Below, piece after piece: positions 53,570 through 61,856 of a stretch of DNA of 64,000 bases. The notes below the pieces were generated by a model. The model ran no database searches. It was given only the letters and a program-made list of their open reading frames with translations, and was not told the origin of the DNA. A program made the translations under genes and the position numbers. Origin of the DNA: Parablautia muri (GTDB taxonomy: Bacteria > Bacillota > Clostridia > Lachnospirales > Lachnospiraceae); contig NZ_QZDT01000002.1 in the NCBI RefSeq assembly GCF_009917485.1, positions 1-64,000 of the forward strand, written 5' to 3'. The stretch's first letter is position 1. Every line of letters begins with the position of its first letter.

Positions 53570-54196
53570 ATGAATACTGTAATTACAATCGGCCGTCAGT
53601 TTGGCTCCGGAGGCCGTGAAATCGGAGAAAAAGTAGCAGAATATTTTGGAATTAAATGTTATGATAACGAGCTTTTAAGCAGAGCAGCAAAGGAAAGCGG
53701 ATTTTGTGAAGAAATGCTCGAAAATCACGATGAGAGACCCACTAATTCATTTCTTTATAATCTAGTCATGGATACCTATTCTTTCGGCTATAACGCATCA
53801 CATTTTGTAGATATGCCAATCAGCCACAAAGTTTTTTTAACTCAATTTGATACCATTAAAAAAATCGCCAAAGAAGAACCCTGCATTATAGTGGGCCGCT
53901 GTGCTGACTATGCATTAAGTGATATGAAAAACTGTGTGCATATCTTTATCTATGGAAACGAAGAATGCAAAATAAAAAGAATCATGAAAAAATATGATTT
54001 GGATGCAGTAAAGGCAAAGGATATGTGCATTAAAAAAGACAAACAACGCCAAAGTTACTACAATTATTATTCCTCAAAAAAATGGGGGCGTGCTGACAGT
54101 TATGATTTGTGCATCAACAGCAGTGTACTTGGCGTTGATGGTACGGTAAAACTTCTGATCCAGTATATTGAAGATTTTGAAACTAAAAACAATTAA
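53570..54196 (+). CDS. Cytidylate-kinase-like family protein (first paralogue)
   Basis: The 208-residue protein starts behind ATAGGAGG. It is a P-loop kinase of the cytidylate_kin2 type: ITIGRQFGSGGREIGEKVAEYFGIKCYDNELL, then IIVGRCADYAL and a C-terminal YYNYYSSKKWGRADSYDLCINSS. These are not the essential Cmk, and their substrate is unknown. A second copy of the family is at 60331 on the other strand. Confidence 0.85.
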   Translation: MNTVITIGRQFGSGGREIGEKVAEYFGIKCYDNELLSRAAKESGFCEEMLENHDERPTNSFLYNLVMDTYSFGYNASHFVDMPISHKVFLTQFDTIKKIAKEEPCIIVGRCADYALSDMKNCVHIFIYGNEECKIKRIMKKYDLDAVKAKDMCIKKDKQRQSYYNYYSSKKWGRADSYDLCINSSVLGVDGTVKLLIQYIEDFETKNN

Positions 54197-54678
54197 GCAA
54201 AACGTTTAAGCATTTTAATACAATATATTATTTCATATAATTTGCCTTGGCGAATAAAATGCATATAAATTGTAAATATCAATCTTATGTTATTTATATC
54301 AGCTTTTTTGATAAATAACTTTCAATATCATACGTTATATATGCACTGTTTACAATACCCCGATTTTTTGTTATCAAAAATTGGGGTATTTCAATGTGAT
54401 AAATCCAGATTAGTTATTTCACAATTTAATATTACACGTGTTTTTGTTTATAATGGGCTATATTTTGATTGTTATTTAATTTTCTAGTTTATATCAAAAA
54501 TTAATTTATATATCTATGTTTGGAATGTCTTTATGGATATTTGACGATTATATTGTGAGTCTTTTCATGGTATGCTTCTGGTTCAGAAAGGTGAATGTGG
54601 TAGTGGCGATGGACAATGGTATTATTAAGATGCATCTGAAAATTTCAAATATATGTTTGATATGTTTGAATTACAGAG
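54197..54678. other. AT-rich intergenic region without a recognised gene
   Basis: Two open frames of 66 codons occur here (from 54287 and 54516). They lack ribosome binding sites and have the composition expected of random AT-rich DNA. A terminator at 54352-54393 cuts through the first. Confidence 0.55.
54352..54393 (+). terminator. Hairpin terminator
   Basis: ATACCCCGATTTTT (54355-54368) pairs with AAAAATTGGGGTAT (54376-54389) with one G-U. It is likely the terminator of the cytidylate-kinase-like gene 160 bp upstream, and could act on both strands. Confidence 0.6.
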
Positions 54679-54738
54679 ATGATACCCCACCAACTATTCG
54701 CAAAACACAAGTTTAACGAATAGTTGGTGGGGTATCAT
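54679..54738. terminator. Perfect 22-bp inverted repeat, likely bidirectional terminator
   Basis: ATGATACCCCACCAACTATT followed by CG (54679-54700) has its exact complement at 54717-54738, with a 16-base loop. It lies between converging genes (53570 on plus, 54753 on minus). The perfection of the arms is unusual for a plain terminator. Confidence 0.7.
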
Positions 54739-54752
54739 ATTTGCCGCAATTT

Positions 54753-55013
54753 TTATCTTCCTGATTGTGAATCAGACGTCTCCTTTAGAAAAGCATCTTT
54801 TTCAATATAGTCTATGGAGCTGTTATATTTTGTAATATAATTCCCGGCTTTATTGGCGTCCTGATTTTCATTAGATACATTTTTTTTCAGGTATTTTCTT
54901 CTGAATTCATCAACTGTATTGATATTATTTTTTTTATTTTTTTTATACCTTTTATAAGTATACACGTACATTATAACCAAAAAAACAAATATACTTATGA
55001 CTAGAAGTTTCAT
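54753..55013 (-). CDS. Small single-pass membrane protein
   Basis: The 86-residue protein has an N-terminal membrane helix (MKLLVISIFVFLVIMYVYTY) and a highly basic stretch (KRYKKNKKNN), then a polar tail. No family is recognised. It lies 25 bp downstream of dtd and may share its transcript. The ATG has GGAAAAGGCAGAC upstream. Confidence 0.5.
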   Translation of the reverse strand: MKLLVISIFVFLVIMYVYTYKRYKKNKKNNINTVDEFRRKYLKKNVSNENQDANKAGNYITKYNSSIDYIEKDAFLKETSDSQSGR

Positions 55014-55038
55014 ATGTCTGCCTTTTCCAACCTTTCAT

Positions 55039-55491
55039 TTATTTGCATATTTCATCAGAATCAAGAACAATCGTAAATGGTCCATCATTCACAAGTGAAA
55101 TTTCCATATGGGCTCCAAAAATGCCATGTGCCACATGCGGAATTTCTTTCGAACATTCTTTTAAGATGTATTCATACATCTCATTTGCAAATTCTGGCTT
55201 CCCTGCTTTGGTGAAAGACGGTCTATTTCCTTTCCGACAGTCGGCATATAGTGTAAATTGGGAAATAATAAGCAGCTCTCCGTTTACATTTTTCAAGTCT
55301 AAATTGGTTTTACCATTTTCGTCTGAAAAAATTCTTAAATTCAAAAGCTTACCAATCATTTTGTCTGCAATTTCGTAGGTGTCTAAATCGCATAACCCTA
55401 CAAAAACTAAAAAGCCATTTCCAATCTCACCAACCACCTTTTGGTCTACAGATACACTGGCATTACTTACCCGTTGTATGATAAATTTCAC
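55039..55491 (-). CDS. dtd: D-aminoacyl-tRNA deacylase
   Basis: The 150-residue enzyme removes D-amino acids from mischarged tRNAs. Family marks are MKFIIQRVSNASVSVD at the start, LLIISQFTLYADCRKGNRPSF (the SQxTL motif), AHMEISLVNDGPFTIVLDS and its GP pair. It lies 2 bp downstream of the AI-2E permease gene in the same direction, so the two are likely co-transcribed. Confidence 0.95.
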   Translation of the reverse strand: MKFIIQRVSNASVSVDQKVVGEIGNGFLVFVGLCDLDTYEIADKMIGKLLNLRIFSDENGKTNLDLKNVNGELLIISQFTLYADCRKGNRPSFTKAGKPEFANEMYEYILKECSKEIPHVAHGIFGAHMEISLVNDGPFTIVLDSDEICK

Positions 55492-55493
55492 TT

Positions 55494-56858
55494 TTACTTC
55501 TCTCCTTCTTTTGAATCATTATCCTTTTTGGGCTGGACGCTTCCTTTTCTTTTGCCAAGCTTCAAAAAAGTGTTCTTTATGCTTTCAATGGGTATATCTT
55601 CTTTAGGTATAAACACATCGCCTTCGTCAATGTACTTAACATTTAAATATTGATTGGTTTCTAAGGGTAATCCTCTCTTTTTGAGTAAATGATTTGCAAA
55701 GCGGCGTATAAAAGCATAAAATACTGCGAAAAGCGGAACCCCGATAATCATACCAAACACACCCATAAAACCGCCAAATATCGTAATAGAAAAAATAACC
55801 CAAAAGCCTGACAAGCCGGTTGACTGCCCTAAAATCTTAGGGCCGATTAAATTCCCGTCTACTTGCTGTAAAATCAATATGAATATAATAAAATAAACAC
55901 ATTTTAAAGGATTAACCATTAAAATAAGTATTGCACTGGGTACAGCTCCTAAATATGGTCCGAAGAAAGGAATTATATTGGTAACGCCTACAATAACACT
56001 TACAAGCAAAGCATATGGCATATTTAAAATGCTGGTACCAGCAAAGCAGATAAAACCTATAATAATTGAATCAATTATCTTGCCGCCAATAAATCCTATA
56101 AATGTATCACTTATAAATCGAACATCCTTAATAAGCTGGTTGGCCGTTTTGGTATTGAACAGTGCAAATGTCAGTTTTTTTGCCTGCCCCGCAAAATTTT
56201 CCTTATTAAACAATACATAAATAGAAATAACCACACCTATTATAAAGTTCCACAATACCTTAAGAACACTAATAAGGCTCAATGATACATGTTTTACCAG
56301 GGTTTCCATTTGCGGAACGATACTGTTATTCAAATAATTTGTAAATTCTTCAGAATAAGTATCAAGAAAGTTGATAACCATTTTTTCAATATCCGGATTG
56401 TCAGCCAGAAATTTGGTTGACCAGCTGGTCAGATTCTGTACATAGTAAGGAAATTGATAAGAAATACTTCTAATACTTTTCATGATATTAGGTATTAATA
56501 TGGAAAAGAAACCATATATGAGATAGCCCACAATCAATATTGTAAGTAGTATAGAAAGCATACGCATATATTTTTTCTGCTTACTCGTAATATTTTTCCC
56601 ATCCCTATATTCATATGGTATTTTCCAGTTGATAATAGGGATCAAAAGATGTCTTTCTATTCCGTTGACTAAAGGAGTCATGAGATATGCAAAAATAATG
56701 CCATACATGACAGGACTAACTATCCTAAAAAATGCATCCACTTGTGCAGAAAAACGGTCCCCATGAAAAACCAAATAATAAAAACAAATTGAGGCCGCAA
56801 TCACTGTAAAGGCAGTGAAACCGATATGTAGATATCTCTTATTGAATTTTATTTTCAT
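55494..56858 (-). CDS. AI-2E-family transporter
   Basis: The 454-residue protein has about eight transmembrane helices. Family motifs are VMYGIIFAYLMTPLVNGIE, FIGGKIIDSIIIGFICFAGT, ITNIIPFFGPYLGAVPSAILIL-type sequence (here VTNIIPFFGPYLG) and GPKILGQSTGLSGFWVI. Members transport autoinducer-2, Na+/H+ or other solutes, so the substrate is open. The last 60 residues form a soluble charged tail. Confidence 0.9.
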   Translation of the reverse strand: MKIKFNKRYLHIGFTAFTVIAASICFYYLVFHGDRFSAQVDAFFRIVSPVMYGIIFAYLMTPLVNGIERHLLIPIINWKIPYEYRDGKNITSKQKKYMRMLSILLTILIVGYLIYGFFSILIPNIMKSIRSISYQFPYYVQNLTSWSTKFLADNPDIEKMVINFLDTYSEEFTNYLNNSIVPQMETLVKHVSLSLISVLKVLWNFIIGVVISIYVLFNKENFAGQAKKLTFALFNTKTANQLIKDVRFISDTFIGFIGGKIIDSIIIGFICFAGTSILNMPYALLVSVIVGVTNIIPFFGPYLGAVPSAILILMVNPLKCVYFIIFILILQQVDGNLIGPKILGQSTGLSGFWVIFSITIFGGFMGVFGMIIGVPLFAVFYAFIRRFANHLLKKRGLPLETNQYLNVKYIDEGDVFIPKEDIPIESIKNTFLKLGKRKGSVQPKKDNDSKEGEK

Positions 56859-57008
56859 ATATACCAGACAGCTAGAATTTCCAGCGCCTTCCCCTCCTTA
56901 TAACATGTTCACAGCAGTGCAGAATAGTTGAATGCCTGTTGCTATGAATCCAGTATATCATTTTTTTTGAAAAGATACTATGGCTTAAGTACAAAATGTG
57001 CTAAAATA

Positions 57009-57089
57009 AGTAACAGTTCGTTACTTTTCACGGCTCAGGAATGCGTATTTACTGCCATTCCGTGAGAACGTGATTCAGGTGTTAGGGGC
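57009..57089. repeat. Dispersed palindromic repeat, copy D
   Basis: From 57020 it reads GTTACTTTTCACGGCTCAGG, then AATGCGTATTTACTGCCATT and CCGTGAGAACGTGATTCAGG. The inverse complement matches copy A (14584-14653) over about 68 bp with few changes. An AGTAAC/GTTACT stem (57009-57025) lies at its edge. Confidence 0.8.
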
Positions 57090-57133
57090 ATATTTCTACG
57101 AATTATTTGTGTGAAAAGGATAAGGAAAACATT

Positions 57134-57862
57134 ATGACTTTACAGAGAGTACTCAGTTATATCCGGCGTGCTGTAGATGATTATCATATGATAGAGCCTG
57201 GCGATAAGATTGCAGTAGGTATTTCTGGAGGTAAGGACAGTTTAACACTTCTGCATGGCCTGCATGGCCTTATGCGTTTTTATCCCAAGCCGTTTAAAAT
57301 ACATGCTGTAACCGTTGATTTAGGGTTTGATAATTTAAATTTAGATAAAATGAAAGAACTTTGCAATCAATTAAATGTCCCATATACTATCGTAAAAACA
57401 GATATTGCTCATATCATATTCCATGAGCGTAAAGAATCAAACCCCTGTTCGTTATGTGCAAAAATGCGAAAAGGCGCCTTAAATGAGGCAATAAAGGCTG
57501 CAGGCTGCAATAAGGTTGCATATGCCCATCACAAAGATGATGTCGTGGAAACAATGCTTATGTCTTTAATTTATGAAGGCAGATTTCATACCTTTAGTCC
57601 GGTGACTTATTTAGATCGCATGGGTTTAACGGTAATCAGACCATTAATGTACATGAACGAGGCCGATGTCATCGGATTTGTTAACAAAATGGAACTGCCA
57701 GTGATAAAAAGTCCCTGTCCAGTGGATGGATATACCAAACGAGCATACATAAAGGAATTGTTAAAAACATTAAATCAAGAAAATCCAGGGGTGAAGGAAA
57801 GAATGTTTACCGCTATTTGCAACGGAAATATGGAAGGTTGGTGTAATAATGGAAAACAGTAA
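57134..57862 (+). CDS. TtcA-like tRNA 2-thiolation enzyme
   Basis: The protein has 242 residues from ATG 57134 (ATAAGGAAAACATT upstream). It is a PP-loop ATPase with SGGKDSLTLLHGL, the Cys pair NPCSLCAKMRKGAL, VAYAHHKDDVVETMLMSLIYEGRF and a third Cys in KSPCPVDGYTKR. The three Cys can hold the [4Fe-4S] cluster of TtcA, which thiolates C32 in tRNA. It overlaps the recombinase gene by 14 bp. Confidence 0.88.
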   Translation: MTLQRVLSYIRRAVDDYHMIEPGDKIAVGISGGKDSLTLLHGLHGLMRFYPKPFKIHAVTVDLGFDNLNLDKMKELCNQLNVPYTIVKTDIAHIIFHERKESNPCSLCAKMRKGALNEAIKAAGCNKVAYAHHKDDVVETMLMSLIYEGRFHTFSPVTYLDRMGLTVIRPLMYMNEADVIGFVNKMELPVIKSPCPVDGYTKRAYIKELLKTLNQENPGVKERMFTAICNGNMEGWCNNGKQ

Positions 57863-58901
57863 AAATTATCATGATGCGCAAAACAATTTAAATACAATGA
57901 AGATGCGGGAGGTTGCAAGTACACTCCCCTCTTTTTGTAAAGATTTTTTCAGAGGAATACAGGAATATACATCATCCCGTACCAGACTTGCATATGCCTA
58001 TGATCTTCGGGTCTTTTTTGAATTTATCCATACGGAAAACAAGTCCTGTTCCCATATGGAGCTCAAAGACTTCCCACTATCTATCTTAGACCAGATTACC
58101 CGGGAGGATATTGAAGAATATCTTGATTACATAACCTACTACATCAAAGATGGAAAAGAATATTCTAATAACGAAAGAGGTAAAAAAAGAAAGCTTTCTG
58201 CTTTAAAGAGCTTTTATAATTACTTCTTTTGCGCTGAACTTATCAAAACCAATCCCGCTGCTCTTGTTCCGCTTCCAAAACAGCATGAAAAAGAAATTGT
58301 ACGTTTGGATGTTGATGAGGTTGCTATCTTATTAGATCAGGTTGAGGATGGCGAGAAATTGACCAAAAACCAACTAAAATATCATAATAAAACCAAAATA
58401 CGTGATGTGGCATTGCTTACACTTTTGCTTGGAACGGGTATACGTGTTTCCGAATGTGTAGGTCTGGATATTGGTGACATAGATTTTAAGAATAATGGTA
58501 TCAAAATACGAAGAAAGGGCGGCTATGAAACCGTAATATATTTTAGCGAGGAAGTTGCCGAAGCACTAAGCGATTATCTTGAAAAAAGATATCATATGAT
58601 CCCATTAGAAGGTCATGAGAACGCGCTGTTTCTTTCTATGCAAAACCGCCGAATTACCGTACGCGCTGTTGAAAATCTGGTAAAAAAATATGCTTCCAAT
58701 GTCACTGGACTTAAAAAGATAACCCCTCACAAACTGCGTAGTACTTATGGCACTGCCCTCTATCGTGAAACAGGTGATATCTACTTAGTTGCTGATGTCC
58801 TTGGTCACAAGGATGTAAATACTACCCGAAAGCACTATGCGGCACTTGAGGATAACAGACGCAGAATGGCCGCTAAAGCTGTGCAGCTTCGTGAAAAATA
58901 G
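57849..58901 (+). CDS. Xer-type tyrosine recombinase
   Basis: The 350-residue protein has an N-terminal SAM-like core-binding domain (about 35-135). The catalytic domain has the Arg in LGTGIRVSECVGL, Lys in KIRRKGGYE, HKLRSTYGTALY (H-x-x-R), LGHKDVNTTRKHYA (His and nucleophile Tyr). XerC/XerD resolve chromosome dimers. It is longer than XerC (about 300) because of extra residues around 100-180, and it lies beside lexA in many Lachnospiraceae. There is no sign of a mobile element. Confidence 0.88.
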   Translation: MENSKNYHDAQNNLNTMKMREVASTLPSFCKDFFRGIQEYTSSRTRLAYAYDLRVFFEFIHTENKSCSHMELKDFPLSILDQITREDIEEYLDYITYYIKDGKEYSNNERGKKRKLSALKSFYNYFFCAELIKTNPAALVPLPKQHEKEIVRLDVDEVAILLDQVEDGEKLTKNQLKYHNKTKIRDVALLTLLLGTGIRVSECVGLDIGDIDFKNNGIKIRRKGGYETVIYFSEEVAEALSDYLEKRYHMIPLEGHENALFLSMQNRRITVRAVENLVKKYASNVTGLKKITPHKLRSTYGTALYRETGDIYLVADVLGHKDVNTTRKHYAALEDNRRRMAAKAVQLREK

Positions 58902-58909
58902 CGCTAAAA

Positions 58910-59284
58910 TTATAACGGACTATAATAAGGAAGAATCAGGTGAGCGCCTGCGGTAATCTGATCGTTGCGCAGGGAATTAATTCTTTTAACTTCCCGGATA
59001 TAATCATTACAATCATCATAATAGCGTTCATCTCCATACTGCTTCGCATAGTGCCAGAGCGTATCTCCTGCTTCTATCGTAATGCTTTTATAATATTTGT
59101 ATGCTTTTTCTTCATCATTTTCCTGAGCCTTTGTTCCAAAACCAAAAAGGAAGGATGAAAAAGCAACAACCAATAGAATGGTAAGAAAACACATGGCAAG
59201 ACGATTGCGAAGCTGGCGCTTCCTCCTGATTCTATTTCTTATGGCTCTATGGTTCCTAATATCTTCTGTTCTCATTTCTCTCAT
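58910..59284 (-). CDS. LysM-domain membrane protein, YneA-like
   Basis: The 124-residue protein has a basic N-terminus, one transmembrane helix (about 28-48) and a LysM domain (ITIEAGDTLWHYAKQYG to GAHLILPYYSPL). It is divergent from lexA and shares the region with LexA-box-like sites, matching Bacillus yneA, an SOS-induced cell-division inhibitor. The SOS role is inferred from this layout. A second ATG at 59275 is also possible. Confidence 0.82.
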   Translation of the reverse strand: MREMRTEDIRNHRAIRNRIRRKRQLRNRLAMCFLTILLVVAFSSFLFGFGTKAQENDEEKAYKYYKSITIEAGDTLWHYAKQYGDERYYDDCNDYIREVKRINSLRNDQITAGAHLILPYYSPL

Positions 59285-59315
59285 CTCCCTGTAGTCAGCT
59301 TATTACAATGAATAC

Positions 59316-59412
59316 AGAACAAACGTTGCGAACATTTGTTTTTGTGAGCTAATTATACAGAACAAACATTCTCTTGTCAACAATTTCAGGGAAATGTTCG
59401 AACAAATATTTG
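59316..59412. promoter_or_regulatory. Four LexA-box-like sites in the lexA/LysM divergent region
   Basis: Sites resembling CGAACnnnnGTTC are AGAACAAACGTTG (59316-59328), CGAACATTTGTTTT (59329-59342), AGAACAAACATTCT (59359-59372) and CGAACAAATATTTG (59399-59412). The second is closest to the Gram-positive consensus. They lie between the starts of the LysM gene and lexA, so LexA can control both. Confidence 0.7.
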
Positions 59413-59575
59413 GAATATATGTTTGCTAATCATATATTTTTATGTTATACTTTATAAAATCAGTATTTTGCAACAGATCATTAGATATATGAAATTTCTT
59501 TAAAATATTTGTAGTATAATAGGATATTTGAAATAGCTATATATCGGCAAAGGATTATAATCAAGGAGGATTCTC

Positions 59576-60193
59576 ATGGGATATGGTAAAATCAGCAGCA
59601 AACAACAGGAAATTTTAGATTATATTAAGGAAGAAATTTTAAAGCGGGGATATCCTCCGGCTGTCAGAGAGATCTGCGAAGCTGTCAATTTAAAATCAAC
59701 TTCTTCTGTCCACTCACACTTAGAAACACTTGAAAAAAATGGTTATATTCGAAGGGATCCAACAAAGCCAAGGGCAATAGAGATTTGTGATGACAGTTTT
59801 CAGATGATGCGCACCGAGATGGTCAGTCTCCCAATCATCGGCCATGTTGCTGCCGGCACTCCTATTCTCGCTGAGGAAAATATTGAGAGTTATTTTCCTG
59901 TTCCTGCCGAATTAGTTCCTCATGGAGAGTCCTTTATTTTAAATGTCAAAGGGGATTCTATGATTAATGCGGGCATTTTGAATGGAGATAGAATTTTTGT
60001 AAATGTATGCAGTACGGCAAACAATGGAGATATGGTGGTTGCTCTTATTGACGATTCTGCTACGGTTAAGACTTTTTATAAGGAAGAAGGTCACATTCGT
60101 CTTCAACCGGAAAATGATACAATGGATCCGATTATTGTAGATGACTGCCAGATTTTAGGTAAAGTTTTTGGCGTATTCCGCGTTTTTCAGTAA
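59576..60193 (+). CDS. lexA: SOS repressor LexA
   Basis: The 205-residue protein starts behind AAGGAGGATTC. Winged helix at 1-70 ([28 protein letters not shown]), self-cleavage site Ala-Gly in HVAAGTPI (about 91-93), nucleophile Ser in GDSMINAGI (about 127), and Lys in SATVKTF (about 164). It represses SOS genes until RecA filaments trigger cleavage. A TATAAT at 59515 is its likely -10. Confidence 0.97.
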   Translation: MGYGKISSKQQEILDYIKEEILKRGYPPAVREICEAVNLKSTSSVHSHLETLEKNGYIRRDPTKPRAIEICDDSFQMMRTEMVSLPIIGHVAAGTPILAEENIESYFPVPAELVPHGESFILNVKGDSMINAGILNGDRIFVNVCSTANNGDMVVALIDDSATVKTFYKEEGHIRLQPENDTMDPIIVDDCQILGKVFGVFRVFQ

Positions 60194-60259
60194 TTTCTTA
60201 AATGTAACAGAGTGCTAAGGACAGATTTTTATGCCGCCCTTGGCGCTTTAGGAACGAAC

Positions 60260-60298
60260 AAGGCTGTTGCCTTACATTTCGTGCAACAGCCTTTGGTT
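60260..60298. terminator. Terminator between lexA and the convergent kinase-like gene
   Basis: AAGGCTGTTGC (60260-60270) pairs perfectly with GCAACAGCCTT (60283-60293), with TGGTTTT after it on the plus strand. Confidence 0.75.
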
Positions 60299-60330
60299 TT
60301 GATTCACACAAACAACGAACCAGATGGATA

Positions 60331-60954
60331 TTATTTAAAGCGTACATTAATATAAGAAATAATCTCCTCCACACACCTGTCATATCCCAGCTTAGAGCTA
60401 TTGAGACATAAATCATAATTACGTGCATCTGTCCATTCCCTGCCCGTGTAATATTCGTAATACTCAGCCCTATGCTTATCTGTTTTTAAAATGAAACGCT
60501 CTAATTCCTTTGACGGCATACTGTGCTTTTTAGCTGCCTGTTCCATACAATACTCATGAGGTGCATGGATAAAGACACTAAGAACATTGTCATAATCTTT
60601 CAAGATAAAATCTGCACAACGCCCTGCAATCACGCAGGATTCTTCCTTCGCCAGCTGTTTAATGATTTTGGCCTGATAATTAAACAGATTCTGGGTAGAA
60701 ACAAAATCATCACTTTCTGGCGGAATCAGTTCACCCCGATATATGCTGTGGGCTACTTTAAAAAGCCTGGTACTTTTCAGCTTTTCATCTGCATTGGCAA
60801 AAAGGGCCTCATTGATACCGCTGTCCTCAGAAGCTAATTTCAGGAGCTCCTTATCATAAAAATGAATCCCCATTTTTTCAGCAAGCATATTCCCTATGGT
60901 ACGGCCGCCGCTGCCATATTGCCTGGCAATTGTAATTACAATTTTGTCCTTCAT
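60331..60954 (-). CDS. Cytidylate-kinase-like family protein (second paralogue)
   Basis: The 207-residue protein has the P-loop IVITIARQYGSGGRTIGNMLAEKMGIHFYDKELL, then CVIAGRCADFIL and YYEYYTGREWTDARNYDLCLNSS. It aligns along its whole length with the protein at 53570. The substrate is unknown. It is separated from the liv operon by about 125 bp and probably has its own promoter. Confidence 0.85.
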   Translation of the reverse strand: MKDKIVITIARQYGSGGRTIGNMLAEKMGIHFYDKELLKLASEDSGINEALFANADEKLKSTRLFKVAHSIYRGELIPPESDDFVSTQNLFNYQAKIIKQLAKEESCVIAGRCADFILKDYDNVLSVFIHAPHEYCMEQAAKKHSMPSKELERFILKTDKHRAEYYEYYTGREWTDARNYDLCLNSSKLGYDRCVEEIISYINVRFK

Positions 60955-61080
60955 ACTATCCCCCCATTCTTACTTGTTAATTCAGCTTTAGAAGTTCTTC
61001 TCATACGAGCTTCCTTGATTCACTATGCAGATTCATAAATCCTGATGAAAAATGCTGTTTTCAAGGCATTCTTCTTGACA

Positions 61081-61791
61081 CTATTCTCCAAGATAAGCCT
61101 TTTTGATAGAATCATTGTTAAGAAGCTCACTCGCCTTACCTTCCAGCACTATCTTTCCGGTTTCCAGCACATAAGCCCGGTTTGAAATGGAAAGCGCTTT
61201 TTTGGCATTTTGTTCTACCAACAGCACGGTAGTTCCACTGGCGCTTACTTCCTTTATAATATCAAAAATTTCATTCACGAAAATTGGAGAAAGCCCCATA
61301 GAAGGCTCATCCATCAAAATAATTCTGGGTTGGGACATAAGGGCCCGGCCCATTGCAAGCATCTGCTGTTCACCGCCGCTTAAAGTACCGGCAAGCTGAT
61401 TTTGTCTTTCCTCCAGCCTTGGAAATCGTCTGTATACAGTTTCAAGATTCCCTGCTATTTCATCCTTATCCTTTCGGGTATAAGCGCCCATTTTCAGATT
61501 TTGTAAAACAGAAAGGTTTGCAAACACGCGCCTGCCTTCCGGCACATGGGCCATTCCCATGGACACAATCTTATGGGCAGGGGTTTTGGTAATATCCTTG
61601 TCATCAAACACAACAGAGCCCTTTTTCGCTTCTAAAAGCCCGGTAATTGTGTGGAGAATGGTTGTCTTGCCAGCACCGTTTGCCCCGATCAGAGCAATGA
61701 CCTCTCCCTCATTGACCTCAAAAGATACTCCTTTTATAGCCTGAATCATTCCATAATATACTTCCAGATCCTTTATTTCAAGCATTGCCAT
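61081..61791 (-). CDS. livF: Branched-chain amino acid ABC transporter ATPase LivF
   Basis: The 236-residue protein has Walker A GANGAGKTT, signature LSGGEQQML and Walker B RIILMDEPSMGLSP. The family mark PEGRRVFANLSVLQNL places it in LivF. It powers uptake of branched-chain amino acids with LivG and the permeases LivH and LivM. It is last in a livH-livM-livG-livF order on this strand, 65 bp after livG. Confidence 0.95.
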   Translation of the reverse strand: MAMLEIKDLEVYYGMIQAIKGVSFEVNEGEVIALIGANGAGKTTILHTITGLLEAKKGSVVFDDKDITKTPAHKIVSMGMAHVPEGRRVFANLSVLQNLKMGAYTRKDKDEIAGNLETVYRRFPRLEERQNQLAGTLSGGEQQMLAMGRALMSQPRIILMDEPSMGLSPIFVNEIFDIIKEVSASGTTVLLVEQNAKKALSISNRAYVLETGKIVLEGKASELLNNDSIKKAYLGE

Positions 61792-61856
61792 AGCTTATCC
61801 TCCATCATGCAAAACATCGTTTTTGCTTATTGTAATCATTTTAGACAAAAACTTGC

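Noticed and set aside
54287-54716. Two 66-codon open frames as genes
   Set aside because: AT-rich sequence, no ribosome binding site, and a terminator inside the first.
55043-55653. Plus-strand open frames over dtd and the AI-2E gene
   Set aside because: They are the antisense of clearly recognisable genes.
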